DNA of 60,418 nucleotides from Siculibacillus sp. (GCA_030247555.1 JAOTSD010000017.1:1-60418); one strand, 5' to 3'; positions 18,022 to 31,776 are shown, numbered from the stretch's first letter. Made by a program: numbers and translations. The notes: generated by a model from the sequence alone, not told the origin.

Positions 18022-18609
18022 CTGACCACGCAGCACGAACCTCGCCTGATCACCGAAACCGGTCTCGACGCCCGCATCGCGGCGCTCGCCGAGCCGGTGA
18101 TCGAGGATCTCGGCTTCCGTCTCGTCCGCGTGAAGTGCTCGGGCCGCAACGGCTTCACCGTTCAGATCATGGCCGAACGCCCGGACGGTACGATCGGCGT
18201 CGACGATTGCGAGAAGATCAGCCGCAACCTCGCCCCGGTCATCGACGCCGAAGACCCGGTCGATCGCGCCTATCATCTGGAAGTGTCGTCGCCCGGCATC
18301 GACCGGCCGCTGGTGCGCCGCTCCGATTTCGAGCGCTGGGCCGGCCACGTCGCCAAGATCGAGCTCGAACGGAGCCACGAAGGGCGCCGGCGGTTCCGCG
18401 GCCTGCTGCTCGGCGTCCGGGACGACGATTTCGGGGTGAAGCTCGACGGCGTCGCCGAGGGTGAGCCCGATACGGCGTGGCTGCCGCTGGACCTCCTGGC
18501 GGAGGCCCGGCTGGTGCTCACCGACGATCTCGTCGCCGCCTCGCTCAAGGCGGCCAAACGACAGGCCCGCGCGGATCTCGACGAGATCGAGGATCCGGCG
18601 GTCCACTGA
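18022..18609 (+). CDS. rimP: ribosome maturation factor RimP
   Basis: A 30S-subunit assembly factor with an N-terminal alpha/beta domain ([36 protein letters not shown]) and a C-terminal SH3-like domain. Homologous sequence clearly extends upstream of the first canonical start (GTG at 18097, 170 residues) through [20 protein letters not shown], which resembles alphaproteobacterial RimP N-termini. No ATG, GTG or TTG lies in that extension, so the best start is the CTG at 18022 (195 residues), a rare start codon; a sequencing error is the alternative. First gene of the rimP-nusA-ylxR-infB operon; nusA follows 48 bp later. Confidence 0.85.
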   Translation: MTTQHEPRLITETGLDARIAALAEPVIEDLGFRLVRVKCSGRNGFTVQIMAERPDGTIGVDDCEKISRNLAPVIDAEDPVDRAYHLEVSSPGIDRPLVRRSDFERWAGHVAKIELERSHEGRRRFRGLLLGVRDDDFGVKLDGVAEGEPDTAWLPLDLLAEARLVLTDDLVAASLKAAKRQARADLDEIEDPAVH

Positions 18610-18657
18610 AGAGGACGACACGAGCCCGCCCCAGGTCGGGCCTCGAGGGAGAAGACG

Positions 18658-20253
18658 ATGGCAGTCAGCGCCAACAGACTGGAACTCCTCCAGATCGCCG
18701 ATGCGGTCGCACGTGAGAAGGTGATCGACCGCAAGATCGTGCTCGCCGCGATGGAGGACGCCATCCAGAAGGCGGCGCGCTCGCGCTACGGCTCGGAGAC
18801 CGAGGTCCGCGCCGAGATCAACCCGAAGACCGGCGAGATCAAATTGCAGCGCCTGCTCGAGGTGGTCGAGGTCTTCGAGAACCCCGCGACCCAGATCCCG
18901 CTCGCCGACGCCCGCCTCAAGAACCCCGACGCCAACCCCGGCGACTTCATCGGCGAGCCGCTGCCGCCGATGGACTTCGGCCGCATCGCCGCCCAGTCGG
19001 CCAAGCAGGTCATCGTCCAGAAGGTCCGCGAGGCCGAGCGCGATCGTCAGTACGACGAGTTCAAGGACCGCATCGGCGAGATCGTCAACGGCACCGTCAA
19101 GCGCATCGAATACGGCAACGTCATCGTCGACCTCGGCCGTGGCGAGGCGATCGTCCGCCGCGACGAGCTGATCCCGCGCGAGGCCTTCCGCAACGGCGAT
19201 CGCGTCCGCGCCTACGTCTACGACGTGCGCCGCGAGCAGCGCGGACCGCAGATCTTCCTCTCCCGCACCCATCCCCAGTTCATGGCCAAGCTCTTCGCCC
19301 AGGAGGTGCCCGAGATCTACGACGGCATCATCGAGGTGAAGTCGGTCGCCCGCGATCCGGGTTCCCGCGCCAAGATCGCCGTCATCTCGCGCGACCAGTC
19401 GATCGACCCGGTCGGCGCCTGCGTCGGCATGCGCGGCTCCCGCGTCCAGGCGGTGGTGCAGGAACTCCAAGGCGAGAAGATCGACATCATCCCTTGGTCG
19501 AACGACGCCGCCACCTTCATCGTCAACGCGCTGCAGCCGGCGGAAGTCGCCAAGGTGGTGCTCGACGAGGACGCCGGCCGCATCGAGGTGGTGGTGCCCG
19601 ACGATCAGCTGAGCCTCGCCATCGGCCGTCGCGGTCAGAACGTCCGCCTCGCCTCCCAGCTCACCGGCTGGGACATCGACATCATGACCGAGGCCGAGGA
19701 ATCGGAGCGCCGTCAGAAGGAGTTCGCCGAGCGGACCCAACTCTTCATGGATGCGCTCGACGTCGACGAGGTCGTCGCCCAACTGCTCGCCACCGAGGGC
19801 TTCGGCCGGGTCGAGGAACTGGCCTATGTCGGCCTCGACGAGATCGCCCGCATCGAGGGCTTCGACGAGGAGACCGCGGAAGAGATCCAGAGCCGCGCCA
19901 ACGCCTGGCTCGAAGCGCTCGAGGCGGCGCAGGACGAGGAGCGTCGCAAGCTCGGCGTCGACGACGCGATGCGCGACGTGCCGGGGGTGACCACCGCCAT
20001 GATGGTGGCGCTGGGCAAGGAAGGCATCAAGACCGTCGAGGATCTCGCCGGCTGCGCCACCGACGATCTCGTCGGCTGGACCGAACGCAAGGGCGGCGAA
20101 GTCGAGAAGCACGCCGGCACGCTCGACGGCTTCGATCTCAGCCGCACCGACGCCGAAGCCATCATCATGGCCGCCCGCGTCGCCGCCGGTTGGATCGAGG
20201 CCCCGGTCGAGACCGAGGCCGAGGAAGGCGAGGCGGAGAGTGCCGACGACTGA
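18658..20253 (+). CDS. nusA: transcription termination/antitermination factor NusA
   Basis: A 531-residue RNA-polymerase-binding factor. In order: the N-terminal polymerase-binding domain (residues 1-125), S1 domain (around [21 protein letters not shown]), two KH domains ([14 protein letters not shown] and [13 protein letters not shown]), and two C-terminal helix-hairpin-helix acidic repeats (around [13 protein letters not shown] and [13 protein letters not shown]), as in other Proteobacteria. A GAGGGAGAAG ribosome-binding site precedes the ATG. Its 3' end overlaps the ylxR start by 14 bases. Confidence 0.97.
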   Translation: MAVSANRLELLQIADAVAREKVIDRKIVLAAMEDAIQKAARSRYGSETEVRAEINPKTGEIKLQRLLEVVEVFENPATQIPLADARLKNPDANPGDFIGEPLPPMDFGRIAAQSAKQVIVQKVREAERDRQYDEFKDRIGEIVNGTVKRIEYGNVIVDLGRGEAIVRRDELIPREAFRNGDRVRAYVYDVRREQRGPQIFLSRTHPQFMAKLFAQEVPEIYDGIIEVKSVARDPGSRAKIAVISRDQSIDPVGACVGMRGSRVQAVVQELQGEKIDIIPWSNDAATFIVNALQPAEVAKVVLDEDAGRIEVVVPDDQLSLAIGRRGQNVRLASQLTGWDIDIMTEAEESERRQKEFAERTQLFMDALDVDEVVAQLLATEGFGRVEELAYVGLDEIARIEGFDEETAEEIQSRANAWLEALEAAQDEERRKLGVDDAMRDVPGVTTAMMVALGKEGIKTVEDLAGCATDDLVGWTERKGGEVEKHAGTLDGFDLSRTDAEAIIMAARVAAGWIEAPVETEAEEGEAESADD

Positions 20254-20962
20254 GGCCGCTCCCGACGCCGAAGAGGCGCCGGACTGGGACGAACGTCCGC
20301 CGAAGAAGACGGACGTGACACGGACCGACATCGTCTCCCGCGAGGCGCGGCCGGTCTCGGAATTGATCCGCTTCGTCGAGGCGCCCGACGGGTCCGTCGT
20401 GCCCGACCTGAAGCGGGACCTGCCCGGGCGGGGGGTCTGGGTGGAGGCGACGCGCGCGGCGGTCGACAGGGCCGTCGAACGCCGGCTCTTCGCCCGCTCT
20501 CTTCGCAAGCCCGTCGGGGTCGCGTCCGATCTCGGCGCGTTGCTCGACGGGCTCCTGGCGAAACAGGCGCTCGGCACCTTCGGGCTGGCGCGCAAGGCCG
20601 GGCTCGTGGTGACGGGCTTCGCCAAAGTGGAAGCGGCGGTGGCGCGCGAGCGTCTCGCCGGCCTGATCCACGCCGCGGAAGCGGGGTCGGACGGAGTGGA
20701 AAAACTGGCCGCGGCGCTCCGGCGCCGCTTCGGTGGAGAGATCGGATGCCCGGTCGTCCGAATCTTCACCGGAGCCCAATTGGATTTGGCATTGGGCCGG
20801 TCGAATGTGATACATGCTGCGCTGCTTGCTGGCCGGGCGAGCGAAACCTTCCTCGAGCGCGCCCGCGCGCTCGCCAGATATCGCGGTTTCGAGACCTTCG
20901 AGACCGTGGTGTCGCCGACCGACGGCCATCACGCGACGAGCGGCACTGCGCCGCAGGAATGA
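20240..20962 (+). CDS. YlxR-L7Ae fusion, RNA-binding protein
   Basis: A 240-residue alphaproteobacterial-type fusion of an N-terminal YlxR (DUF448) domain and a C-terminal L7Ae/L30e-like domain ([22 protein letters not shown]). The YlxR core [21 protein letters not shown] and the LPGRGVWV loop are present. The usual CIVT(R/G) turn reads TDIVSR, so the conserved cysteine is replaced by aspartate. YlxR proteins are nucleoid/RNA-associated and have been linked to RNase P modulation in Firmicutes. It starts at a GTG inside nusA and ends seven bases before infB. Confidence 0.9.
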   Translation: MPTTEAAPDAEEAPDWDERPPKKTDVTRTDIVSREARPVSELIRFVEAPDGSVVPDLKRDLPGRGVWVEATRAAVDRAVERRLFARSLRKPVGVASDLGALLDGLLAKQALGTFGLARKAGLVVTGFAKVEAAVARERLAGLIHAAEAGSDGVEKLAAALRRRFGGEIGCPVVRIFTGAQLDLALGRSNVIHAALLAGRASETFLERARALARYRGFETFETVVSPTDGHHATSGTAPQE

Positions 20963-20969
20963 CGGGCAC

Positions 20970-23672
<2,703 letters not shown>

Positions 23673-23761
23673 CCGGGGGTCCGGGGCGATGGCGGCGTCT
23701 CGCGGCGCCGCCCGCCACCTCTCGAACCTCGCTCGGGTCCGAACCCTGACGAAGGATGATC

Positions 23762-24319
23762 ATGTCCGAGACCTTCTCGTTCCGCTTTCGGCGCGCGGAT
23801 TGGGTGGCGCTGTCCTCCGCCGTCGCCCGTCGCCCCCTTCTCTTCCGCCTCGCGGTGGTCGTCGCCATGCTCTCGGCGACGACCATGGTGATGTCGGTCG
23901 TCTCCTCCTCCGACCCTGCCGCCGGGACGCTCCTCGTCGACGCCATGCGCGGCGGATCGGAGTGGTATCCGTTCTACATCTTCTTCGGTCTCGTCGTCGT
24001 CGGCACGTTGTTCCGCCACGTGCTCGTCGGCTTCAACGCCGCCATGGGTTTCGCCCGCATGCCACTGGCGGACAAGGACATGACGGTCGAGCTCGGCGAC
24101 ACCGAGGTCCACGTCTCGGCGCCCGATTTCGGCTGGCGCTTTCCCTGGGCCGCGGTCTCGCGTGTGAGCGAAACGCCGACCCATCTGATACTCGCCACCT
24201 CCGGTCGCGAGGGTCTGCCCATTCCGCGCTCCACCTTCGCCGACGCCGAGGCCTTCGAGAAGGTCCGCGCCTTCGTTCTCGCCCATCTCGCCGAGGGAGC
24301 CGTCCATGAGCGCGTCTGA
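23762..24319 (+). CDS. YcxB-like two-helix membrane protein
   Basis: A 185-residue protein with two membrane helices (about residues 25-45 and 68-92) and a C-terminal soluble domain that reads like the YcxB-like/PH-like fold: MTVELGDTEVHVSAPDF, a tryptophan in FPWAAVSRV and GLPIPRSTFADAEAFEKV at the end. Function unknown. The second of two near ATGs (23762) is used because AAGGA lies five bases before it. It sits between infB and rbfA and overlaps rbfA by 14 bases, so it is translationally linked to translation genes; this insertion is not part of the textbook operon. Confidence 0.75.
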   Translation: MSETFSFRFRRADWVALSSAVARRPLLFRLAVVVAMLSATTMVMSVVSSSDPAAGTLLVDAMRGGSEWYPFYIFFGLVVVGTLFRHVLVGFNAAMGFARMPLADKDMTVELGDTEVHVSAPDFGWRFPWAAVSRVSETPTHLILATSGREGLPIPRSTFADAEAFEKVRAFVLAHLAEGAVHERV

Positions 24320-24695
24320 GAAGGGGCCGTCGCAACGCCAGCTGCGCGTCGGCGAGATCATCCGCCATGCGCTCGCCGACATCCTCGCCCGCGGCGAGAT
24401 CGCCGATCCGGATCTCGACGGTGTGGTGATCACCGTGCCGGAAGTGCGCATGTCGCCGGATCTGAAGAATGCCACGGCGTTGGTCATGCCGCTCGGTGGC
24501 CGCAACACCAAGAAGGTGATGACCGGGTTGGAGCGGTCGCGTAAATGGCTGCGCGGCCAGATCGCCCGCCGGGTGAACCTCAAGTTCGCCCCCGACATCC
24601 GCTTCCAACTCGACACCCGCTACGACGACGACGACACCATCACCGCCGTTCTCCACCGCCCCGAGGTCGCCCGCGACCTCGGTGAGGAGGAGTGA
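24306..24695 (+). CDS. rbfA: ribosome-binding factor A
   Basis: A 129-residue KH-like 30S maturation factor needed for 16S rRNA processing and cold adaptation. The N-terminus SQRQLRVGEIIRHALADILARG and the segment VVITVPEVRMSPDLKNATALVMPLGG are typical, as is the alphaproteobacterial FAPDIRFQLDTRYDD ending. It overlaps the preceding membrane-protein gene; truB follows after 229 bp. Confidence 0.96.
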   Translation: MSASEKGPSQRQLRVGEIIRHALADILARGEIADPDLDGVVITVPEVRMSPDLKNATALVMPLGGRNTKKVMTGLERSRKWLRGQIARRVNLKFAPDIRFQLDTRYDDDDTITAVLHRPEVARDLGEEE

Positions 24696-24849
24696 AGGCG
24701 CTCGCGACTTCCAGCAGGAAGGCCGGGGTCGCGCACGGCGAATCCGCGAGCAGCCCCCCCTCGCCGGGGTAGGTGGCTCGGTGAGGCCGGCTCGGAGGCG
24801 GTCGCAGCCACCGGCACGAACTCGCTCGCGGAGCCGACTCCCACCCCGA

Positions 24850-24870
24850 CCCTCCCCCTGAGGCGGAGGG
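24850..24870. repeat. REP-like imperfect palindrome before truB
   Basis: Arms CCCTCC and GGAGGG plus CCT/AGG, one mismatch, in a C-rich setting (CCACCCCGACCCTCCCC). This resembles the dispersed C-rich palindromes common between genes in Hyphomicrobiales. The rest of the 229-bp rbfA-truB gap shows nothing recognisable. Whether it is dispersed in this genome cannot be seen in one window. Confidence 0.4.
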
Positions 24871-24924
24871 AACCGCGCCCCCGCCCAGCACAACCGAACA
24901 GGTCCCCCACGAAGGCATTCGAAA

Positions 24925-25848
24925 ATGGCCCGCAAGAAGAAGTTCGACGACGTTCACGGCTGGATCGTGCTCGACAAGCCGGTGGGGTTGACCTCCACCC
25001 AGGCCGTCGCCCGGCTGAAGCGTCTGTTCCACGCCAACAAGTGCGGCCATGCCGGCACCCTCGATCCACTCGCCTCGGGCATGCTGCCGATCGCCTTCGG
25101 TGAAGCGACCAAGACCGTGTCCTTCGTCATGGACGGCACCAAGGTCTATCGGTTCACCGTGCGCTGGGGCGCCCAGACCTCGACCGACGACACCGAGGGC
25201 GAGGTGATCGCCACCGCCGACACCCGCCCCTCCCGGGCCGAGATCGAGGCGATCCTGCCGGAGTTCATCGGCGAGATCATGCAGGTGCCGCCGAAGTTCT
25301 CGGCGATCAAGATCGACGGCGAGCGCGCCTACGACCTCGCACGCGACGGCGAGGAGGTGGTGCTCGAGGCCCGCCCGATCGAGATCCTCGGGCTCGATTT
25401 GGTCGAGGCGCCCGACGCCGACACCGCCGTCTTCGACTGCGAATGCGGCAAGGGCACCTACGTGCGGGCGCTCGCCCGCGACATGGGCCTGCGCCTCGGG
25501 ACGCGCGGCCACGTCATCGGGCTGAGGCGCGTCCACGTCGGCCCCTTCGAAGAGGACGACATGATCCCGCTCGCCGAGATCGAAGCGGCGGCGGAAGGCG
25601 GCCTCGACGCCGCGCGCGCCCTGCTGCGACCGGTCGAAGCGGGCCTCGCCGAGGTGACGGAGGTTCCGGTCGCCCGCGACGCGGCGGCGCGGCTGCGCCG
25701 TGGTCAATCGGTGATCCTGCGCGGCCGCGACGCCCCGGCCGACGAGGACGCGGTGTGGGTGACCTGCGGCGGCGAACTCGTCGCCATCGGCGAAGTCGAG
25801 CGCGGGGAGTTGGTGCCCCGCCGGGTGTTCATGATGGGAAACGAGTGA
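24925..25848 (+). CDS. truB: tRNA pseudouridine(55) synthase
   Basis: A 307-residue enzyme that makes pseudouridine 55 in the T loop of tRNAs. The catalytic aspartate is in GHAGTLDPLASGMLP; the upstream VLDKPVGLTSTQAV and the downstream VPPKFSAIKIDGERAYDLAR and CGKGTYVRALARDMG are all present. The C-terminal extension of roughly residues 230-307 matches the alphaproteobacterial second domain. Last gene of the rightward operon before rpsO, with an intervening leftward gene. Confidence 0.96.
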   Translation: MARKKKFDDVHGWIVLDKPVGLTSTQAVARLKRLFHANKCGHAGTLDPLASGMLPIAFGEATKTVSFVMDGTKVYRFTVRWGAQTSTDDTEGEVIATADTRPSRAEIEAILPEFIGEIMQVPPKFSAIKIDGERAYDLARDGEEVVLEARPIEILGLDLVEAPDADTAVFDCECGKGTYVRALARDMGLRLGTRGHVIGLRRVHVGPFEEDDMIPLAEIEAAAEGGLDAARALLRPVEAGLAEVTEVPVARDAAARLRRGQSVILRGRDAPADEDAVWVTCGGELVAIGEVERGELVPRRVFMMGNE

Positions 25849-25883
25849 ACGCCGTCACCTGATGCGGTCGGCGGCCGCGCGCG

Positions 25884-26633
25884 TCAGATGCCGTCGACGC
25901 GTCCCGTCGATGCGAGAGTCGAGAGCGCGTCGCGGCTGCGCGCCGCGATTTCCGCCGCATCCCGCGCCACCGGCAGATCGACGGACGCTTCCTGCCAGCC
26001 GTGGCGGCCGAACCAGGCATAGGCGACGGTAAGGACGGGCGGGCGGCCTCCGAGAGCAGCCCCTCTCAGGCGATTGAGCGGGAGCGCCCAGACGTGGAGG
26101 ACGCCGTTCGACAGCACACCCCTCTCGCCGATGATCACCTCGCCGCCGCGGTAACGCCAATGAGCCTTCTCGACCCGCCGACCGACCAGATGGGCGACGA
26201 CGACGGCGACGGCGACGAGAAGCGCGATCGACATCATGCCGACCGCCGCGTCCGGGTCGGCCAGTGCGAAGAGCCCGAAGACGACGATGAGAAGAACCAC
26301 CACCACCACCGCCGCGGATCGCTTGTCCCGTTCGTCCGCGGCGAGGATCTTCGGAGCGATCGCGTTCCACGTGCCGGAATCGACGTGCCACCGGCCGAGA
26401 ACACGCCGACCGGCGAGGAGTTCCTCGCGCACCGCGGCGAACCGCGCGAAGACGAAGGCGGCGGCGGCGGCGAAGATCAGGAGCGTGATGGCCGCGAAGG
26501 TGATCGCGTGGCGATTCATCCCGAGCGCGTCCCGGATGGGGGCCTCGTTCAGAGTCAGCACGATGAACCACGCCGCACAGATCGCCATCACGGCGAGGGC
26601 GATGAACAAGCCGCGCCGGGGATCGCTCGACAT
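25884..26633 (-). CDS. membrane protein of unknown function, possible PH-like C-terminus
   Basis: A 249-residue protein. Four hydrophobic segments occur in two pairs: about residues 8-25 and 38-60, then 103-120 and 127-147. A soluble C-terminal tail has the pattern RGGEVIIGERGVLSNGVLHVWALPLNRL followed by an IAARSRDAL helix, reminiscent of bacterial PH/YcxB-like domains. I do not recognise the family firmly. The ATG at 26633 follows a GGGAGGCGAAG site; an upstream in-frame ATG at 26867 would include sequence without coding character. It lies convergent with truB and divergent from rpsO. Confidence 0.68.
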   Translation of the reverse strand: MSSDPRRGLFIALAVMAICAAWFIVLTLNEAPIRDALGMNRHAITFAAITLLIFAAAAAFVFARFAAVREELLAGRRVLGRWHVDSGTWNAIAPKILAADERDKRSAAVVVVVLLIVVFGLFALADPDAAVGMMSIALLVAVAVVVAHLVGRRVEKAHWRYRGGEVIIGERGVLSNGVLHVWALPLNRLRGAALGGRPPVLTVAYAWFGRHGWQEASVDLPVARDAAEIAARSRDALSTLASTGRVDGI

Positions 26634-26822
26634 CTTCGCCTCCCTCGCGAACCGGACCCGGGAGACATCCACCTCCACGACGATCGCCGGGTGGCGGACG
26701 CCGTTCGACGCATCGATACCAGAGGCGGAAGATCGCGCATTGATCCAGATGGATCGCTCGCCGAGTCCGCACGATCCCACTGGCGTTCCCCCATCGTTTC
26801 GTGCATAAGACGCGCGCACCGA

Positions 26823-26848
26823 CCCCGCTGGACGACATCCCGGCGGGG
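26823..26848 (+). other. hairpin in the rpsO leader
   Basis: CCCCGC (26823-26828) pairs with GCGGGG (26843-26848), extended by a T-G wobble and two G-C pairs, about 37 bases before the rpsO start. It may be a leader structure for control of S15 synthesis, since S15 represses its own mRNA in other bacteria; that role is an inference. Confidence 0.4.
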
Positions 26849-26885
26849 CCATGTTCGTTTGTCTCAACCGTAAGGATGATCACCG

Positions 26886-27155
26886 ATGTCGATCACGGCC
26901 GAACGCAAGCTCGAAGTCGTCAAGCAGTACGCGACCCATGAAGGCGACACCGGTTCGCCGGAGGTTCAGGTCGCGGTGCTCTCCGAGCGCATCGCCAACC
27001 TCACCGAGCATTTCAAGACCCACGCCAAGGACAACCATTCCCGCCGTGGCCTCCTGAAGATGGTCTCCTCGCGTCGCTCCCTCCTCGACTATCTGAAGAA
27101 GACGGACATGGCGCGTTACAAGTCTCTGATCGAGCGTCTCGGCCTGCGCCGCTGA
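26886..27155 (+). CDS. rpsO: 30S ribosomal protein S15
   Basis: An 89-residue protein, standard length, that binds the central domain of 16S rRNA and makes the B4 bridge to the 50S subunit. The motifs [36 protein letters not shown] and the SLLDYLKK end are canonical. AAGGA precedes the ATG by nine bases. pnp follows after an unusually long, repeat-rich gap of 512 bp. Confidence 0.98.
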   Translation: MSITAERKLEVVKQYATHEGDTGSPEVQVAVLSERIANLTEHFKTHAKDNHSRRGLLKMVSSRRSLLDYLKKTDMARYKSLIERLGLRR

Positions 27156-27160
27156 CCTTT

Positions 27161-27180
27161 CGACCCGGCCGGCCGGGTCG
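27161..27180 (+). other. 20-bp perfect palindrome after rpsO
   Basis: CGACCCGG and CCGGGTCG flank a CCGG loop, six bases after the rpsO stop, so an 8-bp stem (10 bp as duplex palindrome) forms. It is not followed by a T run. Likely a partial terminator or RNase-processing structure between rpsO and pnp. Confidence 0.5.
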
Positions 27181-27224
27181 GACGACGAGCTTTCCCGGAG
27201 CGACCGCGGTCCGCTTCGGGCTTC

Positions 27225-27325
27225 TCTTCCGGGAGCGGCGAACACGCCGCTCCGGGTAACTCTTCCGGGAGCGGTGAACACGCCGCTCCGGGTAACTCTT
27301 CCGGGAGCGGTGAACACGCCGCTCC
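27225..27325. repeat. 36-bp tandem repeat, about 2.8 copies
   Basis: Units at 27225-27260 and 27261-27296 differ at one base, and a third runs from 27297 to about 27325 before diverging. Each begins TCTTCCGGGAGCGG and ends CCGCTCCGGGTAAC, and its arms (CCGGGAGCGG with CCGCTCCGGG) can fold with one mismatch, so the array is a row of hairpins. There are no spacers and no neighbouring cas genes, so it is not a CRISPR. Open frames through it are repetitive and not believable as genes. Confidence 0.85.
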
Positions 27326-27360
27326 CGTGCCGCTCCGGATCGGCATCCGTGCCGCTCCGC

Positions 27361-27410
27361 TCCCCGGCGGGACACGTCCCGTCGTTCTCCCCGGCGGGAC
27401 GTGTCCCGCC
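27361..27410. repeat. second repeat pair with self-complementary arms
   Basis: TCCCCGGCGGGACACGTCCCG (27361-27381) and the near-copy at 27388-27408 (two differences). The second copy folds perfectly: GGCGGGAC and GTCCCGCC separated by GT. Together with the 36-bp array, this fills the rpsO-pnp gap (27156-27667). The remainder, 27411-27667, shows no gene or motif that I recognise. Confidence 0.7.
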
Positions 27411-27667
27411 ATCCCGTGCGCCGAGCGCCCGAGTTCGGGTATGCGCTCGCCGCGCACGTCGCGGACCAGGGCAGGATCGCCGGGGGCTCCGCGGGTCGAT
27501 CGGGCCGGAGCCCCCCGCCGTCTTGCCGTGGTCCAGCGGACGAGGCTCGCCTCGTCCGTCCGCAACCCGAGAGCAGATCGACGCGAGCCCGAGGGCAGAC
27601 CGCGTCCGATGAGCCTCAACGATGCGGCGCGCCGAGGATCGGCGCCGGCCGCAAGGACCGAAGACAC

Positions 27668-29803
<2,136 letters not shown>

Positions 29804-29830
29804 TCGGCGCCGCTCGCGAACCAGACACGC

Positions 29831-29870
29831 GAAGGGCGCCCGCGAGGGCGCCCTTCTTCGTTTCGTCACC
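29831..29870 (+). terminator. intrinsic terminator after pnp
   Basis: Perfect 11-bp stem GAAGGGCGCCC (29831-29841) and GGGCGCCCTTC (29846-29856) around a GCGA tetraloop, followed by TTCGTTTCGT. It is 27 bases after the pnp stop and is the strongest terminator in the window. Confidence 0.85.
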
Positions 29871-30118
29871 CACAACGGCGCCGTTGAATGCGGGCGCGCT
29901 CATCGGAGAGGGTCGCGCTTGCGCGCGTCCCGACGCACGTGACGGCAAATGCGGGTCGTCGACCCCTCCATTTCGCATCTCGGTGCCGATCGCCTCGCTC
30001 TCGCCGGGCCGGTGGCGTGCGTCGGGGCGGAATGCGGGGCGGTGATGGACGTCCGCCGTCGCCACCCCATATTCGATCTGCGACCGGGCCGTCCGGCGCG
30101 CCGGAGGACCGATCGACC
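29871..30118. other. intergenic stretch between the pnp terminator and the DUF924 gene
   Basis: Holds a 12-bp palindrome AACGGCGCCGTT at 29874-29885 and nothing else I recognise. No tRNA or convincing small frame is visible. GGAGGA at about 30102 is the probable ribosome-binding site of the next gene. Confidence 0.4.
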
Positions 30119-30757
30119 ATGCCGCCGTCCGCAGACCTCGCCACCGCCGTGGCCGATCTCCCCGCCTACTGGTTCGGCGACCTCTCCGATGCGGTCGCAG
30201 TGGGCGAGGGCGACCTACACCTCGCTCGCTGGTGGAGCCACGATCCGGCGATCGACTCCGAGATCGACCGACGCTTCGGCGCCCTCGCCGAGACGGTCGC
30301 GACCCGATTCGCCGCCGGTTGGCGGCCGGCCGATCCGGCGACGGCGCTCGCCACCGTCGTCGCCCTCGACCAGTTGCCGCGCAACATCCATCGCGGCACA
30401 CCGGCGATGTACGCCCGCGACGACCTCGCCGTCGCCGCCACCCGCCATGCGCTCACCCTCGCCGATCCGCTGGCCGGCGACCTCTTCCGCGCCGTATTCT
30501 CGCTGATGCCGCTGATGCATTCCGAACGGTTCGCCGATCAGGAGGAGATGGTCGATCGCTTCGAAGCCCTCGCCGCCGAGGCCGAACGCCGCGGGTCGCC
30601 GAACCTCGCGGCCTTCCGCGCCAACCTCGACTTCGCCCGCCGTCACCGTGACATCGTCGCCCGCTTCGGCCGCTTCCCCCACCGCAATCACATCCTCGGT
30701 CGCCCCTCGACGCAGGAGGAGGAGACGTTCCTCACCGAGCCCGGAAGCGCCTTCTGA
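30119..30757 (+). CDS. DUF924 family protein
   Basis: A 212-residue soluble helical protein of the DUF924 (TPR-like alpha) family, no known activity. Diagnostic features are YWFGDL near the start, WWSHDPAIDSEIDRRFG, LATVVALDQLPRNIHRGTP, then LMPLMHSERFADQE and the C-terminal RFGRFPHRNHILGR. The ATG at 30119 fits homologues; an in-frame ATG at 29888 would add a low-quality leader across the gap. Next gene is 84 bp downstream on the same strand. Confidence 0.88.
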   Translation: MPPSADLATAVADLPAYWFGDLSDAVAVGEGDLHLARWWSHDPAIDSEIDRRFGALAETVATRFAAGWRPADPATALATVVALDQLPRNIHRGTPAMYARDDLAVAATRHALTLADPLAGDLFRAVFSLMPLMHSERFADQEEMVDRFEALAAEAERRGSPNLAAFRANLDFARRHRDIVARFGRFPHRNHILGRPSTQEEETFLTEPGSAF

Positions 30758-30840
30758 GCGATCCACCCGCGACACCGCGCCGGGTCCACCACTCGACCGG
30801 CACGATTGCGCCCCGGCTCGCGATCCCCGAAAGTCCGTCC

Positions 30841-31776
30841 ATGACCATACCCTCCCTCGACCTCCTCGTCCTCGGCTGGGGCTATTCCGCCCGCCACGGC
30901 GCCGCCTGCCTGAAGGACGACCTGCGCTCGCTCGTCACCACCGCCCGCGATCCGGCCAAGGCCGAGCGGCTGGCGGCGAACGGCCTCGACGTGATCCGTC
31001 TCGCCGATCGGCAAGCCGACGCCCGTCTCGCCGCGGCGGTGGCGCGCGCCTCGCACGTCCTCGTCTCGGCCGGACCGAGCGAGGCCGGCGACCCGTTCCT
31101 CGCCCGGCTGGAAGGAGCGATCCGCGCCGCCGCCGCCGCGGGGACGCTCCGATGGATCGGCTATCTCTCCACCGTCGGGGTCTACGGCAACGCCGACGGC
31201 GGCTTCGTCGACGAGACGACGGTGCCGGAACCGGCCTCGGACCGCACCCGCTGGCGCATCGCCGCCGAGAGCGGCTGGGCGGCGCTCGGCCGCGACCTCG
31301 GTGTGCCGGTGGCGATCCTGCGGCTCGCCGGCATCTACGGCCCCGGTCGCAACGCCTTCATCAATCTGGAGAAGGGCACGGCGCGGCGGATCATCAAGTC
31401 GGGCCAGATGTTCAACCGCATCCGGGTCGAGGACATCGGCCGGGCGATCGCCGCCGCCGCCCGCACCCGCCTCGACGGCGTCCTCAACGTCACCGACGAC
31501 GAACCGGCGCCGCCGCAACTGCCGATCGAATTCGCGGCGCGGCTGATGGGCATCGAACCGCCCGCCGAGGTGCCCTACGACGAGGCCGAATTCTCCCCGC
31601 TCGCCCGCTCCTTCTGGGGCGAGAGCAAGCGGGTCGGCAACGCCAAGCTCCGGGCGCTGATCGGCGATCTCGCCCACCCGACCCATCGGGAAGGCCTGAC
31701 GCAGCTGTGGGAGAGCGACACCTGGCGCGGCGACCCGCAGGACCGCGAGGACGCCAGCCCCAAGTTCAGACGGTGA
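30841..31776 (+). CDS. SDR-family NAD(P)-dependent epimerase/dehydratase-like protein (YeeZ-like)
   Basis: A 311-residue Rossmann-fold protein of the extended SDR group. The nucleotide loop reads LVLGWGYSARHGA near residues 9-21; the SAGPSEAGD and IGYLSTVGVYG segments follow, and the Thr/Ser and Tyr of the active site appear as STVGVYGN. The YxxxK lysine is not obvious: the expected site reads RTRWRIAAE. The family includes E. coli YeeZ, of unknown substrate. No sugar-biosynthesis neighbours are present. Directly after its stop the base composition changes abruptly into the Fic island. Confidence 0.82.
   Translation: MTIPSLDLLVLGWGYSARHGAACLKDDLRSLVTTARDPAKAERLAANGLDVIRLADRQADARLAAAVARASHVLVSAGPSEAGDPFLARLEGAIRAAAAAGTLRWIGYLSTVGVYGNADGGFVDETTVPEPASDRTRWRIAAESGWAALGRDLGVPVAILRLAGIYGPGRNAFINLEKGTARRIIKSGQMFNRIRVEDIGRAIAAAARTRLDGVLNVTDDEPAPPQLPIEFAARLMGIEPPAEVPYDEAEFSPLARSFWGESKRVGNAKLRALIGDLAHPTHREGLTQLWESDTWRGDPQDREDASPKFRR

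Noticed and set aside
24696-24924. Small gene in the rbfA-truB gap
   Set aside because: Frames there are low complexity and the region looks like C-rich intergenic repeat sequence.
27225-27325. Possible CRISPR array in the rpsO-pnp gap
   Set aside because: The 36-bp units are directly adjacent with no spacers, only about 2.8 copies, and no cas genes are in the window.
27274-27612. Open frame running through the repeats
   Set aside because: The repetitive translation follows the DNA repeat and has no ribosome-binding site or homology that I recognise.
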